From contig NZ_BOOB01000062.1 of the NCBI RefSeq assembly GCF_016863015.1, forward strand, positions 1 to 64,000: 64,000 nt of DNA, read 5' to 3'. Each line of letters opens with the position of its first letter. Position 1 is the stretch's first letter. The DNA is from Microbispora amethystogenes (GTDB lineage: Bacteria; Actinomycetota; Actinomycetes; Streptosporangiales; Streptosporangiaceae). Shown piece after piece: positions 22,985 to 31,847 of the stretch. The notes beneath the pieces are model-generated. The model made no database searches. It worked only from the letters and a program-made list of their open reading frames with translations, and was not told the DNA's origin. Made by a program: the position numbers and the translations under genes.

Positions 22985-23410
22985 GACACCGGCATCGCAC
23001 GGCGTGGGCGCCGGGCCGGCAGGGAAAGCTGGGGCGGCTGGGGGTGGGTACCGGATGGGCGGGGACAGGGGCTGCCTGGACAAGGGTGCCTAGGGGTTTT
23101 CCGCGCCTATCGCTCCTTTTAGTGTGATTGGTGTTTCAGCAGAAAGGCGAGTTCGCCTCCTTCGAGTTCGCTTGAACCGAGCGGGCTCGGATCGAGGCCG
23201 CTCGAATCGCGACCGTCGCGGCGGTATTCCCTTCCCTCACATCACGAGAGCGCCGGCTATTCCGCGAGGACGCCCCGGTCCGCCTCTCGCGGCACGAATA
23301 TCCCGAAAACCCGCTTGTCCCCGAACCCCGCTCAATCCAGAAAACCGCCCAACCCAGAAGACCCGCTTATCCCGGAAGACCACGTTCCGCGCCCCGAGGA
23401 AGGAGCAGCC
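22985..23410. promoter_or_regulatory. Upstream region of the mycofactocin cassette
   Basis: A 426-base gap with no gene. It contains the element ACAAGGGTG-CC-TAGGGGT (23081-23097), shared almost exactly with 37332-37351, followed by a less GC-rich stretch (CTTTTAGTGTGATTGG, around 23115-23130) that may be the promoter. Degenerate 17-18 bp repeats then fill 23305-23380 just before mftA. Confidence 0.5.
23305..23380. repeat. Degenerate 17-18 bp tandem repeats before mftA
   Basis: Units of the form GAAnACCCGCTnnTCCC begin at 23305, 23323, 23340, 23357 and 23375 (last partial). They end about 30 bases before the mftA ATG and would lie in its 5' leader or promoter-proximal region. Confidence 0.6.
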
Positions 23411-23509
23411 ATGGAGGAGACGACCGTTCCGGCCGAGGCGACGGAGGAGCTGACGGCGGAGACGCTGATCGAAGAGGTGTCGATCGACGGCATGTGCGGC
23501 GTCTACTGA
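23411..23509 (+). CDS. mftA: Mycofactocin precursor peptide MftA
   Basis: A 32-residue ribosomal peptide with an acidic leader (EETTVPAEATEELTAET) and the invariant C-terminal core IDGMCGVY. In the known pathway MftC decarboxylates the final Tyr and crosslinks it to Val, MftE releases the Val-Tyr product, and MftD and MftF turn it into glycosylated mycofactocin, a redox cofactor for alcohol metabolism. The ATG at 23411 has AAGGAG 7 bases upstream. The stop overlaps the next ATG (TGATG), coupling it to the maturation enzyme. Confidence 0.95.
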   Translation: MEETTVPAEATEELTAETLIEEVSIDGMCGVY

Positions 23510-25182
23510 TGACCGATCCCCTGGACGAGGCCTGGGAGCTGTCTCCCCGGGTGGCGCTGCGGCCGGAGCCGTTCGGGGCGCTGGCCTACCACTTCGGCAA
23601 CCGGCGGCTGACCTTCCTCAAGCGTCCCGAGCTGGTCTCAGTGCTCCGCGACCTCTCCGGCGAGCCCGACGCCCGTGCCGCGCTGACCCGCGCCGGCGTT
23701 CCCGCCGGCCGGTGGCCCGCGTACGCGGAGGCCCTGCGGGGCCTCGCCGGCGCGGACATGATCAGGCCGCGCGGACGGACGGAGGCGGACCGGACACGGC
23801 CGCCCCACATCACGGCTGCACCGGGCACGGCGGGCCAGAGCACCGCGGCCCAGAGCATCCCGGCCCAGAGCTTGCCGGCACAGCACACAGCGGCACAGCA
23901 CATAGCGGCACAGAACGCGGCGGCACAGAACGGTGTGGCGCGCTCCGGGACGGCGAGCGGGTCGCTGGCCAAGCGGTTCGAGTACGGCCTGGCCGCGCCC
24001 ATCTGCCTGACCTGGGAGCTCACCTACGCCTGCAACCTGTCGTGCGTGCACTGCCTGTCGTCGTCGGGGCGGCGTGACCCGCGTGAGCTCGCCACCGCCC
24101 AGTGCGAGGCGGTGATCGACGAGCTGCAGGCCATGCAGGTCTTCTACGTGAACATCGGCGGCGGCGAGCCGACCGTACGGCCCGACTTCTGGCACCTCGT
24201 GCAGTACGCCGTGAACCACCAGGTCGGGGTGAAGTTCTCCACCAACGGGACGCGCCTCACCCCCGAGCGGGCGCGCTTCCTGGCCGCCACGGACTACGTC
24301 GACGTCCAGGTGTCGCTCGACGGCGCCACCCCCGAGGTCAACGACCGGGTCCGCGGCCCGGGGTCGTACGAGACCGCGCTGCGGGCGCTCGACAACCTCG
24401 CCGCGGCCGGGTTCGCCGACGCGAAGCTCTCGGTGGTCGTGACCCGGGAGAACGCGGGCCAGCTCGACGAGTTCAAGGCCATCGCCGACGAGCGCGGGGC
24501 GACGCTCCGGCTCACCCGGCTGCGCCCGTCGGGGCGGGGCGCCGATGTGTGGGACGAGCTGCATCCGACGGCGGCCCAGCAGCGCGACCTGTACGAGTGG
24601 CTGCTGCGCGCGGGCGAGGACGTGCTCACCGGCGACTCGTTCTTCCACCTCGCGGGGTACGGCGAGTCTCTGCCGGGGCTGAACCTGTGCGGCGCGGGCC
24701 GGGTGGTCTGCCTGATCGACCCCTTGGGCGACGTGTACGCCTGCCCGTTCGCGATCCACGACCGCTTCCGCGCCGGCAACGTGCTCTCCGACGGCGGGTT
24801 CGCCGCCGTGTGGCGGGAGTCGGAGCTGTTCGGGGACCTGCGGTCGCCGCAGACCTCGGGCGCGTGCACCGGATGCGGGTTCTTCGACTCCTGCCGGGGC
24901 GGGTGCATGGCGGCCAAGTTCTTCACCGGCCTGCCGCTCGACGGTCCCGACCCCGAATGCGTGCAGGGGCACGCCGCCGCCGCGCTCGCGGCGGGCGGCC
25001 GCACGGTGCCCCGGCCCAGCCAGGACCACTCCCGCCGCCCCGGCGCCCGGCGGGCCGGAGCCGGGCCGGTTCCGGTGCGCATCGGACGCCGTCCCTCCCC
25101 CGCCGCGCCACCCGTACAGCCACCCGTGCACGCGTGCGCGGAGAGCCCGCTCGCCGGGTTCACCCCCTCATCCGACGTGTAG
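23509..25182 (+). CDS. mftC: Fused MftB-MftC: peptide chaperone and radical SAM maturase
   Basis: A 557-residue fusion of two normally separate proteins. Residues 1-90 are MftB, the PqqD-like RRE domain that holds MftA (LSPRVALRPEPFGALAYHF). Residues 105-145 are an Ala-Gln-rich repeat linker. Residues 155-480 are MftC, a radical SAM/SPASM enzyme with the C-x3-C-x2-C cluster motif CNLSCVHC near 174 and SPASM cysteines in NLCGAGRVVC, CTGCGF, CRGGC and PEC. The last 75 residues are Pro/Arg-rich and dispensable-looking. The reading frame is open throughout, with no ribosome site or start at the joint, so the fusion looks genuine. It starts at ATG 23509, overlapping the mftA stop. Confidence 0.92.
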   Translation: MTDPLDEAWELSPRVALRPEPFGALAYHFGNRRLTFLKRPELVSVLRDLSGEPDARAALTRAGVPAGRWPAYAEALRGLAGADMIRPRGRTEADRTRPPHITAAPGTAGQSTAAQSIPAQSLPAQHTAAQHIAAQNAAAQNGVARSGTASGSLAKRFEYGLAAPICLTWELTYACNLSCVHCLSSSGRRDPRELATAQCEAVIDELQAMQVFYVNIGGGEPTVRPDFWHLVQYAVNHQVGVKFSTNGTRLTPERARFLAATDYVDVQVSLDGATPEVNDRVRGPGSYETALRALDNLAAAGFADAKLSVVVTRENAGQLDEFKAIADERGATLRLTRLRPSGRGADVWDELHPTAAQQRDLYEWLLRAGEDVLTGDSFFHLAGYGESLPGLNLCGAGRVVCLIDPLGDVYACPFAIHDRFRAGNVLSDGGFAAVWRESELFGDLRSPQTSGACTGCGFFDSCRGGCMAAKFFTGLPLDGPDPECVQGHAAAALAAGGRTVPRPSQDHSRRPGARRAGAGPVPVRIGRRPSPAAPPVQPPVHACAESPLAGFTPSSDV

Positions 25183-25199
25183 CAGAAGGACGATAGCTC

Positions 25200-26405
25200 G
25201 TGGCCGCGAACGCCTGGTTCGAGACGGTTGCGGAGGCGCAGCGCAGGGCGCGGCGCCACCTGCCGAAGTCGGTGTACTCCGCGCTGCTCGCCGGTTCGGA
25301 AAGGGGCCGGACATACCACGACAACACGGCCGCGTTCGCCGAACTCGGCTTCGCGCCACACGTGGCCGACCTGCCCGCCAAGCGCGACCTGGCCACCACC
25401 GTCATGGGACAGCAGATCTCCCTACCGGTGCTCATCTCCCCCACCGGGGTGCAGGCCGTGCATCCCGACGGGGAGGTCGCGATGGCTCGCGCCGCCGCCG
25501 CGCGCGGCACGATCATGGGGCTGAGCAACTTCGCCAGCAAGCCCGTCGAAGAGGTCGTGGCCGCCAACCCGCAGACCTTCTTCCAGATGTACTGGATGGG
25601 CACCCGGGAGAGCATGGCCGGGCACATGGAGCGGGCCCGCGACGCCGGGGTCAAGGGGCTGATCGTGACCCTGGACTGGACGTTCTCCCACGGCAGGGAC
25701 TGGGGCAGCCCCTGGATCCCCGACCGCCTGGACCTGAGGGCGCTCGCCCGCTTCGCGCCGCAGGGCCTCACCCGGCCACGCTGGTTGCTCGGCTTCGCCA
25801 GGACCGGCCGCCTGCCCGACCTCACCGTCCCCAACGTCGCGGAGCCCGGCCGTCCCGCGCCGACGTTCTTCGGCGCGTACGGCGAGTGGATGCAGACCCC
25901 GCCGCCCAGTTGGGAGGACGTGCGGTGGATGCGCGAGCAGTGGGACGGCCCGTTCATGCTCAAGGGCGTCTCCCGGCTCGACGACGCCCGCCGCGCGGTG
26001 GACGCCGGGGCCACCGCGATTTCGGTGTCGAACCACGGCGGCAACAACCTGGACGGCACGCCCGCGACCATCCGGCTGCTCCCGGGCATCGCCCGGGTGG
26101 TCGGTGACCAGGCCGAGGTCCTGCTCGACGGCGGCGTACGGCGCGGGGGCGACGTGGTCAAGGCCCTGGCGCTCGGCGCGCGGGCCGTGATGATCGGACG
26201 CGCCTCGCTGTGGGGCCTCGCCGCGGGCGGCCAGGCGGGGGTGGAGAACGTGCTCGACATCCTGCGGAACGGCATCGACTCGGCGCTGCTCGGGCTGGGC
26301 CGCGCGTCGATCCACGACCTGGAGCCCGGCGACGTGCTGGTCCCGCCGGGGTTCACAAGGGAGATCGGGGTTACCGGGGAGATCGGGTCTCCGCGCGATG
26401 CGTGA
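25200..26405 (+). CDS. mftD: Mycofactocin maturation FMN enzyme MftD
   Basis: A 401-residue FMN-dependent alpha-hydroxyacid-oxidase-fold enzyme. The family's flavin and substrate motifs are visible: LPVLISPTGVQAVHPDGE, SVSNHGGNNLDGTPA with its catalytic His (about 280), and VLLDGGVRRGGDVVKALALGA with the phosphate-binding Arg. MftD oxidatively deaminates the AHDP intermediate to give premycofactocin. The start is GTG at 25200, 17 bases after the fused maturase. Its end overlaps mftE by 8 bases. Confidence 0.93.
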   Translation: MAANAWFETVAEAQRRARRHLPKSVYSALLAGSERGRTYHDNTAAFAELGFAPHVADLPAKRDLATTVMGQQISLPVLISPTGVQAVHPDGEVAMARAAAARGTIMGLSNFASKPVEEVVAANPQTFFQMYWMGTRESMAGHMERARDAGVKGLIVTLDWTFSHGRDWGSPWIPDRLDLRALARFAPQGLTRPRWLLGFARTGRLPDLTVPNVAEPGRPAPTFFGAYGEWMQTPPPSWEDVRWMREQWDGPFMLKGVSRLDDARRAVDAGATAISVSNHGGNNLDGTPATIRLLPGIARVVGDQAEVLLDGGVRRGGDVVKALALGARAVMIGRASLWGLAAGGQAGVENVLDILRNGIDSALLGLGRASIHDLEPGDVLVPPGFTREIGVTGEIGSPRDA

Positions 26406-27156
26406 AAGGGGCGACGGCGAAGGCGGCCTGGCGGACCTGTCGTGGCCCGCGCTGCCGCCCTCGCCGACCGTGCTGGTGCCGCTCGGCTCCACCGAGCAGC
26501 ACGGCCCGCACCTGCCCCTGCACACGGACACGGCGGTCGCGGCGGCGGTGGCGAGGGCCGCCGCCGCCCGCCTTCTCACGGCGGCTCCGGACGACCCCGT
26601 CCTCGTGGCGCCGGCGGTCGCGTACGGCGCGAGCGGCGAGCACCAGGACTTCCCCGGCACGATGTCCATCGGGACCGCCGCCCTCCGCTTCCTGCTCGTC
26701 GAACTGGTCCGCTCCCTGTCCCGCTGGGCCGGGCGCGTCGTGATCGTGAACGGTCACGGCGGCAACCTCGACGCCCTCGCCGCAGCGATGTCACTGCTGC
26801 GTGAGGAGGGCCACGACGTGTGCTGGGCACCGTGCGCGGCCGGGCCGGCCGACGCCCACGCCGGACACACCGAGACGTCGCTCATGCTGCACCTGGCCCC
26901 GGACCTGGTGGACATGGCCCGGGCGGAGCCGGGCAACCTCGCTCCGCTCGCCGAGATCATGCCCGCGCTCGCGGCGAGGGGCGTCGCCGCCGTGTCGCCC
27001 TCCGGCGTGCTCGGCGATCCGACCAGGGCCACCGCCGGCGAGGGACGCCGCCTGCTCGACCGGATGGCCGGCGACGTCGCCGCCCGCATCCGGCACCGAC
27101 GGGCCGACCACACCGGCCGCCTCCTCCCCGCACCCGCGACGGTCTCCCCGACATGA
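26398..27156 (+). CDS. mftE: Mycofactocin peptidase MftE (creatininase family)
   Basis: A 252-residue metallo-amidohydrolase of the creatininase fold. Metal ligands are seen in PLGSTEQHGPHLPLHTDT (Glu and His, about 29-45), VNGHGGNLDAL (about 119) and AHAGHTETSLML (about 153). MftE cuts modified MftA before the crosslinked Val-Tyr pair, releasing the small precursor. The ATG at 26398 lies inside the end of mftD. Confidence 0.92.
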   Translation: MRERGDGEGGLADLSWPALPPSPTVLVPLGSTEQHGPHLPLHTDTAVAAAVARAAAARLLTAAPDDPVLVAPAVAYGASGEHQDFPGTMSIGTAALRFLLVELVRSLSRWAGRVVIVNGHGGNLDALAAAMSLLREEGHDVCWAPCAAGPADAHAGHTETSLMLHLAPDLVDMARAEPGNLAPLAEIMPALAARGVAAVSPSGVLGDPTRATAGEGRRLLDRMAGDVAARIRHRRADHTGRLLPAPATVSPT

Positions 27157-27252
27157 GCCAGGTGAGCAGCAGGTGAGCGGCCTCGTGAGCCAAGACGTGG
27201 GCGAGGGCTGCCACGGCGCGCCGGACCCGAGCCGCCCACCAGGCCTGAGCGG

Positions 27253-28101
27253 GTGCCGGTGGTGAGTAAGGGGAGCGAGAGCGGCGGGAGCGGGCCGGAG
27301 GAGGGTCGTCGGGTCGCCCTGGTGACGGGGGCGGCGCGCGGGATCGGCGCCGCCGTCGTGCGGGCGCTGTGCGCCAGGGGCTACCGGGTGGTCGCGGTCG
27401 ACTCGTGCGCGGCGGACGGCCCGGCCCGGCCCGCCGGGGTGACCTACCCGCTCGCGGCCGACGCGGACCTGAAGTCGCTGGCCGACGACCTCCCCGGCGC
27501 GGTGGTGCCGTACATCGCGGACGTGCGCGACCGCGACGCGCTCGCCCGCGCCGCCGCCGTGGCGGCGGACCGCTTCGGCCGGCTGGACGCGGCCGTGGCC
27601 GCCGCGGCGGTCATGGCCGGCGGCCTGCCGCTGTGGGAGACGCCGGACACGCACGTGCGCGCGCTGTGGGAGACCGACGTGCTCGGGGTGTGGAACACCG
27701 CCGCGGCGTGCGTCCCGCACATGCTGGCGGGGCCCGAGCCGGGAGCGTGCCGCTTCGTCGCGGTCGCCTCGGCGGCCGGTTCGCACGGGCTGTTCCGCCT
27801 GTCGGCGTACACGATGGCCAAGCACGCGGTGGTCGGGCTGGTGCGCGGTCTCGCGGCCGACCTGGTGGGCACCGGGGTGACCGCGGCGGCCGTCTCCCCC
27901 GGTTCGACCCGCACGCCGATGCTCGCCGCCACCGCCGAGGTGTACGGCCTGGACGGCGTCGAGTGCTTCTCCTCGTCCCAGCTGCTGCGCCGCCTGATCG
28001 AGCCCGCCGAGATCGCCGAGACCATCGCGTTCTGCTGCTCTCGCGAGGGAGGCGTCGTCAACGGATCGGTGATATCGGCGGACGGAGGCTTCACCCCATG
28101 A
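27253..28101 (+). CDS. Mycofactocin-type SDR oxidoreductase
   Basis: A 282-residue short-chain dehydrogenase with cofactor loop TGAARGIGAA near residue 24, active Ser in VASAAGSHGL near 173 and Tyr-Lys in YTMAKHA near 187. Its place inside the cassette and its sequence type fit the mycofactocin-coupled SDRs, which hold NADH tightly and hand electrons to mycofactocin instead of exchanging it. The alcohol oxidised is unknown. Starts at GTG 27253, 27259 or 27262 are all possible, with no strong ribosome site. The stop overlaps the mftF ATG (ATGA). Confidence 0.85.
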   Translation: MPVVSKGSESGGSGPEEGRRVALVTGAARGIGAAVVRALCARGYRVVAVDSCAADGPARPAGVTYPLAADADLKSLADDLPGAVVPYIADVRDRDALARAAAVAADRFGRLDAAVAAAAVMAGGLPLWETPDTHVRALWETDVLGVWNTAAACVPHMLAGPEPGACRFVAVASAAGSHGLFRLSAYTMAKHAVVGLVRGLAADLVGTGVTAAAVSPGSTRTPMLAATAEVYGLDGVECFSSSQLLRRLIEPAEIAETIAFCCSREGGVVNGSVISADGGFTP

Positions 28102-29738
28102 CCCTGACCAGCCGCACCCCACATAACCGGGCTCCCCGCAACCCGACACCGCACGATCAGACGCCGCGCGACCGGACCACCGGTGAGCAGAGCACCGGCA
28201 AGCAGGTCCACGGCGGCCCGGAACCGAGCGACCCGGCGCTGAACGACCCGGCGCTGAACGACCGGGCCGACGGCGGCCTCGGCGACGAGGACAAGAGCGG
28301 AGGCGCGGACCCCTGTACGTCCGGCGGGCTTCCGGACGGTTTCACGGTCAGGCTGAACCGGCGGGTCCGGGTCCGCGACGGCGGCCGCACCCTCGTGGGC
28401 GGCGCGCCGACGCGGGTCATGTACCTCACCAAAGCCGCCGCGGACCTGTTCGACGGCCGTGGGCTGCGGGTCCGCGACCGCGTCTCGGCCCTGCTCGCCG
28501 ACCGGCTGCTGGAGGCGGGCCTGGCCGATCCCGTCGTCGGAGACCTGCCCGCACTCGACCCCGCCCAGGTGACGGTGGTCGTGCCGGTGCGCGACCGTCC
28601 CGCCGCGCTCGACCGGCTGTTGTCGGGCATCGGTGGCCGGCACCGCGTGATCGTGGTGGACGACGCGTCGGCCGCCCCGGAGGCCGTCGCGGAGGTCGCG
28701 GCGGCGCACGGCGCGGTGCTCGTCGCACTGGCGGAGAACGTCGGGCCCGCCGCGGCCCGCAACGCGGGCCTGCGCCGGGTGACCACGCCCTATGTCGCCT
28801 TCGCGGACTCCGACGTGGTCCTCGAACCCGGCACGGTATCGACCCTGCTCCGGCACTTCGCCGACCCCCGGGTCGCCGTGGCCGCGCCGCGCGTGCTGGG
28901 GCTCCGCCTGCCGGGCCGGGACCGCTGGATCCTCCGCTACGAGGACGCGCGGTCCTCCCTCGACCTGGGCCTCGACCCCGGCATCGTACGCCCGAGGGCG
29001 CCGGTCTCCTGGGTCCCGAGCGCGTTCCTGCTGGCGCGGGCCGACGCGCTCGGCCACGGCTTCAGCGCCGAGATGCGCGTCGGCGAGGACGTCGACCTGG
29101 TGTGGCGGCTGGCGCGGGCGGGCTGGCGGGTGCGCTACGAACCGGCCGCGACGGTGCGGCACGAGCACCGCACGGTGGTCCACGACTGGCTGCGGCGCAA
29201 GGCCTTCTACGGCACCGGCGCCGACCTGCTCGCCCGGCGGCACGGCCGCGACGTGGCCCCCGCCGTGCTGGCGCCGTGGAGCGCGGCCTTCGTGCTGGCG
29301 CTGCTGGCGCAGCGGCGGTGGTCCCTGCCGGTCGCGGCGCTGATCTTCGCCGGCACGGCCGCGACGATGTCGGCCAAGGTCAGACGGAGCGAGCACCCGG
29401 TGCGCCTCGCCCTGACGCTGACGTCCGACGGAGCCGTCGCCGCCGTCTGGCAGGCGACGGCGCTCCTGCTCCGCCACTGGTGGCCGCTCGCCGCCGTCGG
29501 CTGCCTGCTGTCCAAGCGGCTCCGCCGGGCCGTGGCCGCCGTGGCCGTCATGGACGCGCTGACCGATCTGCGGCGCACCGGCGCGCATCTCGACCCGGTC
29601 CGCTATGCCGTGGCCCGGCGCCTGGACGACGCGGCGTACGGGTCGGGCCTGTGGCTCGGCGCGATCCGCGGGCGCTCGGTGCGCGCCCTGCTGCCCGACA
29701 TCCGGTGGAAGACGCGTTCGTCGAGGCCGTCCCGCTAG
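28098..29738 (+). CDS. mftF: Mycofactocin glycosyltransferase MftF
   Basis: A 546-residue membrane-linked GT2 glycosyltransferase that adds beta-1,4-glucose units to mycofactocin. Residues 155-400 form the GT-A domain, with VTVVVPVRDRP at the start, the DSD metal motif in VAFADSDVVLEPG near 235 and the ED...W pattern in VGEDVDLVWRLARAGW near 330. Two hydrophobic segments follow (about 390-420 and 455-480). The first 80 residues are low-complexity (Pro/Asn/Asp repeats such as DPALNDPALND) and not part of the family. The ATG at 28098 overlaps the SDR stop. A hairpin follows. Confidence 0.92.
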   Translation: MTLTSRTPHNRAPRNPTPHDQTPRDRTTGEQSTGKQVHGGPEPSDPALNDPALNDRADGGLGDEDKSGGADPCTSGGLPDGFTVRLNRRVRVRDGGRTLVGGAPTRVMYLTKAAADLFDGRGLRVRDRVSALLADRLLEAGLADPVVGDLPALDPAQVTVVVPVRDRPAALDRLLSGIGGRHRVIVVDDASAAPEAVAEVAAAHGAVLVALAENVGPAAARNAGLRRVTTPYVAFADSDVVLEPGTVSTLLRHFADPRVAVAAPRVLGLRLPGRDRWILRYEDARSSLDLGLDPGIVRPRAPVSWVPSAFLLARADALGHGFSAEMRVGEDVDLVWRLARAGWRVRYEPAATVRHEHRTVVHDWLRRKAFYGTGADLLARRHGRDVAPAVLAPWSAAFVLALLAQRRWSLPVAALIFAGTAATMSAKVRRSEHPVRLALTLTSDGAVAAVWQATALLLRHWWPLAAVGCLLSKRLRRAVAAVAVMDALTDLRRTGAHLDPVRYAVARRLDDAAYGSGLWLGAIRGRSVRALLPDIRWKTRSSRPSR

Positions 29739-29780
29739 AAGCCGTCCGCCTGGAGCCCGTCCGGCTGGAGAGCCTGGAGA

Positions 29781-29812
29781 GCCGCCGCCCCGGGAGCGCC
29801 CGGGACGGCGGC
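29781..29812. terminator. Hairpin between convergent mftF and carboxylase genes
   Basis: Positions 29781-29794 pair with 29799-29812 with one mismatch. It separates the plus-strand mycofactocin cassette from the minus-strand carboxylase genes and probably marks the edge of the polyketide cluster. Confidence 0.6.
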
Positions 29813-29819
29813 CGCGTCC

Positions 29820-30047
29820 TCACCGGACACCGGTGAGCGCGTCGGTGCGGTGACACGCCACCCAGGACCGGGGCGAGCCGTAGTCCGGCAGGCGCAGCCG
29901 GGGCCGGTGCCTCTTCGGCCGCTCGACCGGCCCGGGTTCTCCGCCGTCCGCGCGGTCCGCCGCGACGGCGTACAGGGCGCACACCAGTGCGCAGATCTCC
30001 TCCTCGGTGGGATTTCCCGCGACCACCCGCAGTTCCTCGCCGCCCAT
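29820..30047 (-). CDS. Acyl-CoA carboxylase epsilon subunit
   Basis: A 75-residue protein beginning EELRVVAGNPTEEEICALVCALYAV and ending with basic residues and a W near 62 (GSPRSWVACHR), the pattern of actinobacterial acetyl/propionyl-CoA carboxylase epsilon subunits. These small subunits stabilise the alpha-beta complex that makes malonyl- or methylmalonyl-CoA. Its ATG overlaps the stop of the beta-subunit gene (TGATG), as is usual. No alpha (biotin) subunit is present in the window and one must be shared from elsewhere. Confidence 0.82.
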   Translation of the reverse strand: MGGEELRVVAGNPTEEEICALVCALYAVAADRADGGEPGPVERPKRHRPRLRLPDYGSPRSWVACHRTDALTGVR

Positions 30048-31636
30048 CACATCGGGGGGTTTCCGTGCTTGCGCCGCGGCTCCGACGCCTGCTTGGCCCG
30101 CAGCAGGCCGAGCGCCCTGGTCAGGGTGGCCCTGGTCTCGCCCGGGTCGATGACGTCGTCCACCAGCCCGCGCTCGGCGGCGTAGTAGGGGTGCATGAGC
30201 TGCCTGCGGTACTCCTCCACCCGCCGGGCGTGCGCCTCGACGGGGTCGTCTGCCGCGGCGATCTCCCGGCGGAAGATGACGTTGGCCGCGCCCTCCGCGC
30301 CCATGACCGCGATCTCGTTGGTCGGCCAGGCGAAGGACAGGTCCGCGCCGATCGACCTGGAGTCCATCACGATGTACGCGCCGCCGTACGCCTTGCGCAG
30401 CACCATCGAGATGCGCGGCACGGTCGCGGCGCAGTACGCGTAGAGCAGTTTGGCGCCGTGCCTGATGATGCCGCCGTGCTCCTGGTCGGTCCCGGGCAGG
30501 AAGCCCGGCACGTCGACCAGGCTGACCAGGGGGATGTTGAAGGCGTCGCACATCTGGATGAAGCGCGCGCCCTTCTCCGAGGCCTTGATGTCGAGCACCC
30601 CGGCCAGGTGGGCGGGCTGGTTGGCGACGATGCCGGTGACGTGGCCGTCGAACCTCGCCAGCCCGCAGATGAGGTTCTGCGCCCAGCCCGCGTGGAACTC
30701 GAAGAACTCCCCGTCGTCGACGATCTCCTCGATCACCGCCGACATGTCGTAGGAGATCGCCGGATCAGCCGGCACCAGGTCGAGCAGGGCGTCGTTGCGC
30801 CGGTTCGCCGGGTCGGTGCAGGTGATCGACGGCGGCAGTTCCTGGTTGTTGGCGGGCAGCAAAGACAGCAGATAGCGGACTTCCTCAAGACACGACACCT
30901 CGTCGGGGCAGACGAACCCCGCCACGCCGGAGACTGATCCGTGCACCCGCGCACCACCGAGGTCGTCGGCGCTGATCTCCTCACCGGTCACCGCCTTCAC
31001 GACGTCCGGGCCCGTGATGAACATCTGGGCCGTGTTCTGCACCATGAACACGAAATCGGAGAGAGCCGGCGAGTACGCCGCTCCCCCCGCGCACGGGCCG
31101 AGCATGACGTTGATCTGTGGAATCACCCCCGACATCCGCACATTCCGCCGGAAAATACCGCCATAGCCGGCAAGCGCGGTCACACCTTCCTGGATCCGCG
31201 CCCCGGCGCCGTCGTTCAAACCGATCAGCGGCACCCCGGCGGCCTCGGCCAGGTCCATCACCTTGTGGATCTTCTCGGCGTGTGCCTCGCCGAGCGCGCC
31301 GCCGAACATCCGGAAGTCGTGGGCGAAGACCATGACGTCACGGCCGTAGACCTTGCCCCACCCCGCCACCACGCCGTCGGTGTACGGCCGGCGGTGCTCC
31401 AGCCCGAAACCGGTGGCCCGGTGCTGCCGGAACGCCTCGACCTCCACGAAGGACCCGCTGTCGAGGAGCACGTCCAGGCGCTCCCGCACGGTGAGCTTGC
31501 CCTTGGCGTGCTGGCGCGCGGTCGCCTCCTCACTCGGGCCCGAATGGATGCTCTCCTTGAGCACCTGCAAATCCGCCAGCCGTTCCCGCATCGATTCTTT
31601 CGGCAGGTCGCTGACCCGCGTCACCACGGTCCCCAT
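30047..31636 (-). CDS. Acyl-CoA carboxylase beta subunit (carboxyltransferase)
   Basis: A 529-residue carboxyltransferase of the AccD/PccB type that moves the carboxyl group from biotin to an acyl-CoA. The two acyl-CoA/biotin oxyanion sites are visible as GAGARIQEGV...GGIF (about 145-165) and in the C-terminal half as PGFLPGTDQEHGGIIRHGAKLLYAY (about 385-410). The residue after LPGTDQE sets acyl-chain choice in this family but cannot be read with confidence here. With the epsilon subunit it likely supplies extender units to the PKS. The ATG at 31636 has GGAGGAA 8 bases upstream, better than the upstream in-frame start. Confidence 0.92.
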   Translation of the reverse strand: MGTVVTRVSDLPKESMRERLADLQVLKESIHSGPSEEATARQHAKGKLTVRERLDVLLDSGSFVEVEAFRQHRATGFGLEHRRPYTDGVVAGWGKVYGRDVMVFAHDFRMFGGALGEAHAEKIHKVMDLAEAAGVPLIGLNDGAGARIQEGVTALAGYGGIFRRNVRMSGVIPQINVMLGPCAGGAAYSPALSDFVFMVQNTAQMFITGPDVVKAVTGEEISADDLGGARVHGSVSGVAGFVCPDEVSCLEEVRYLLSLLPANNQELPPSITCTDPANRRNDALLDLVPADPAISYDMSAVIEEIVDDGEFFEFHAGWAQNLICGLARFDGHVTGIVANQPAHLAGVLDIKASEKGARFIQMCDAFNIPLVSLVDVPGFLPGTDQEHGGIIRHGAKLLYAYCAATVPRISMVLRKAYGGAYIVMDSRSIGADLSFAWPTNEIAVMGAEGAANVIFRREIAAADDPVEAHARRVEEYRRQLMHPYYAAERGLVDDVIDPGETRATLTRALGLLRAKQASEPRRKHGNPPM

Positions 31637-31694
31637 ATGTATTCCTCCTGACGGCACAACCGGGTGCCCTCAGGGTAAGGCGGCCGATGAACGC

Positions 31695-31713
31695 GACAAC
31701 ACCCCTAAAAAGG
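31695..31713 (-). promoter_or_regulatory. TAGGGGT element before the carboxylase genes
   Basis: On the minus strand TTTTTAGGGGTGTTGTC lies about 60 bases before the beta-subunit ATG. It shares TAGGGGT with the elements before mftA, the thioesterase and the PKS-cluster SDR but lacks their GGTG half, so it is the weakest member. Confidence 0.35.
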
Positions 31714-31784
31714 ACGGCGACCGCGCCAATAGGACACGACCCAAAAAGAACCGGAACCAGTCCGGATATCGGTGTTCCGGTCCA

Positions 31785-31817
31785 CCGGTGGCCGGCCCCT
31801 TACGGGCCGGCCACCGG
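31785..31817. terminator. 14-bp perfect hairpin after the LAL regulator gene
   Basis: CCGGTGGCCGGCCC (31785-31798) pairs exactly with 31804-31817 around CTTAC. It lies 30 bases beyond the stop of the minus-strand LAL gene and insulates the carboxylase genes from read-through. Confidence 0.75.
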
Positions 31818-31847
31818 GGACCACGGTGAAACAGCGGTGGGATGAGC

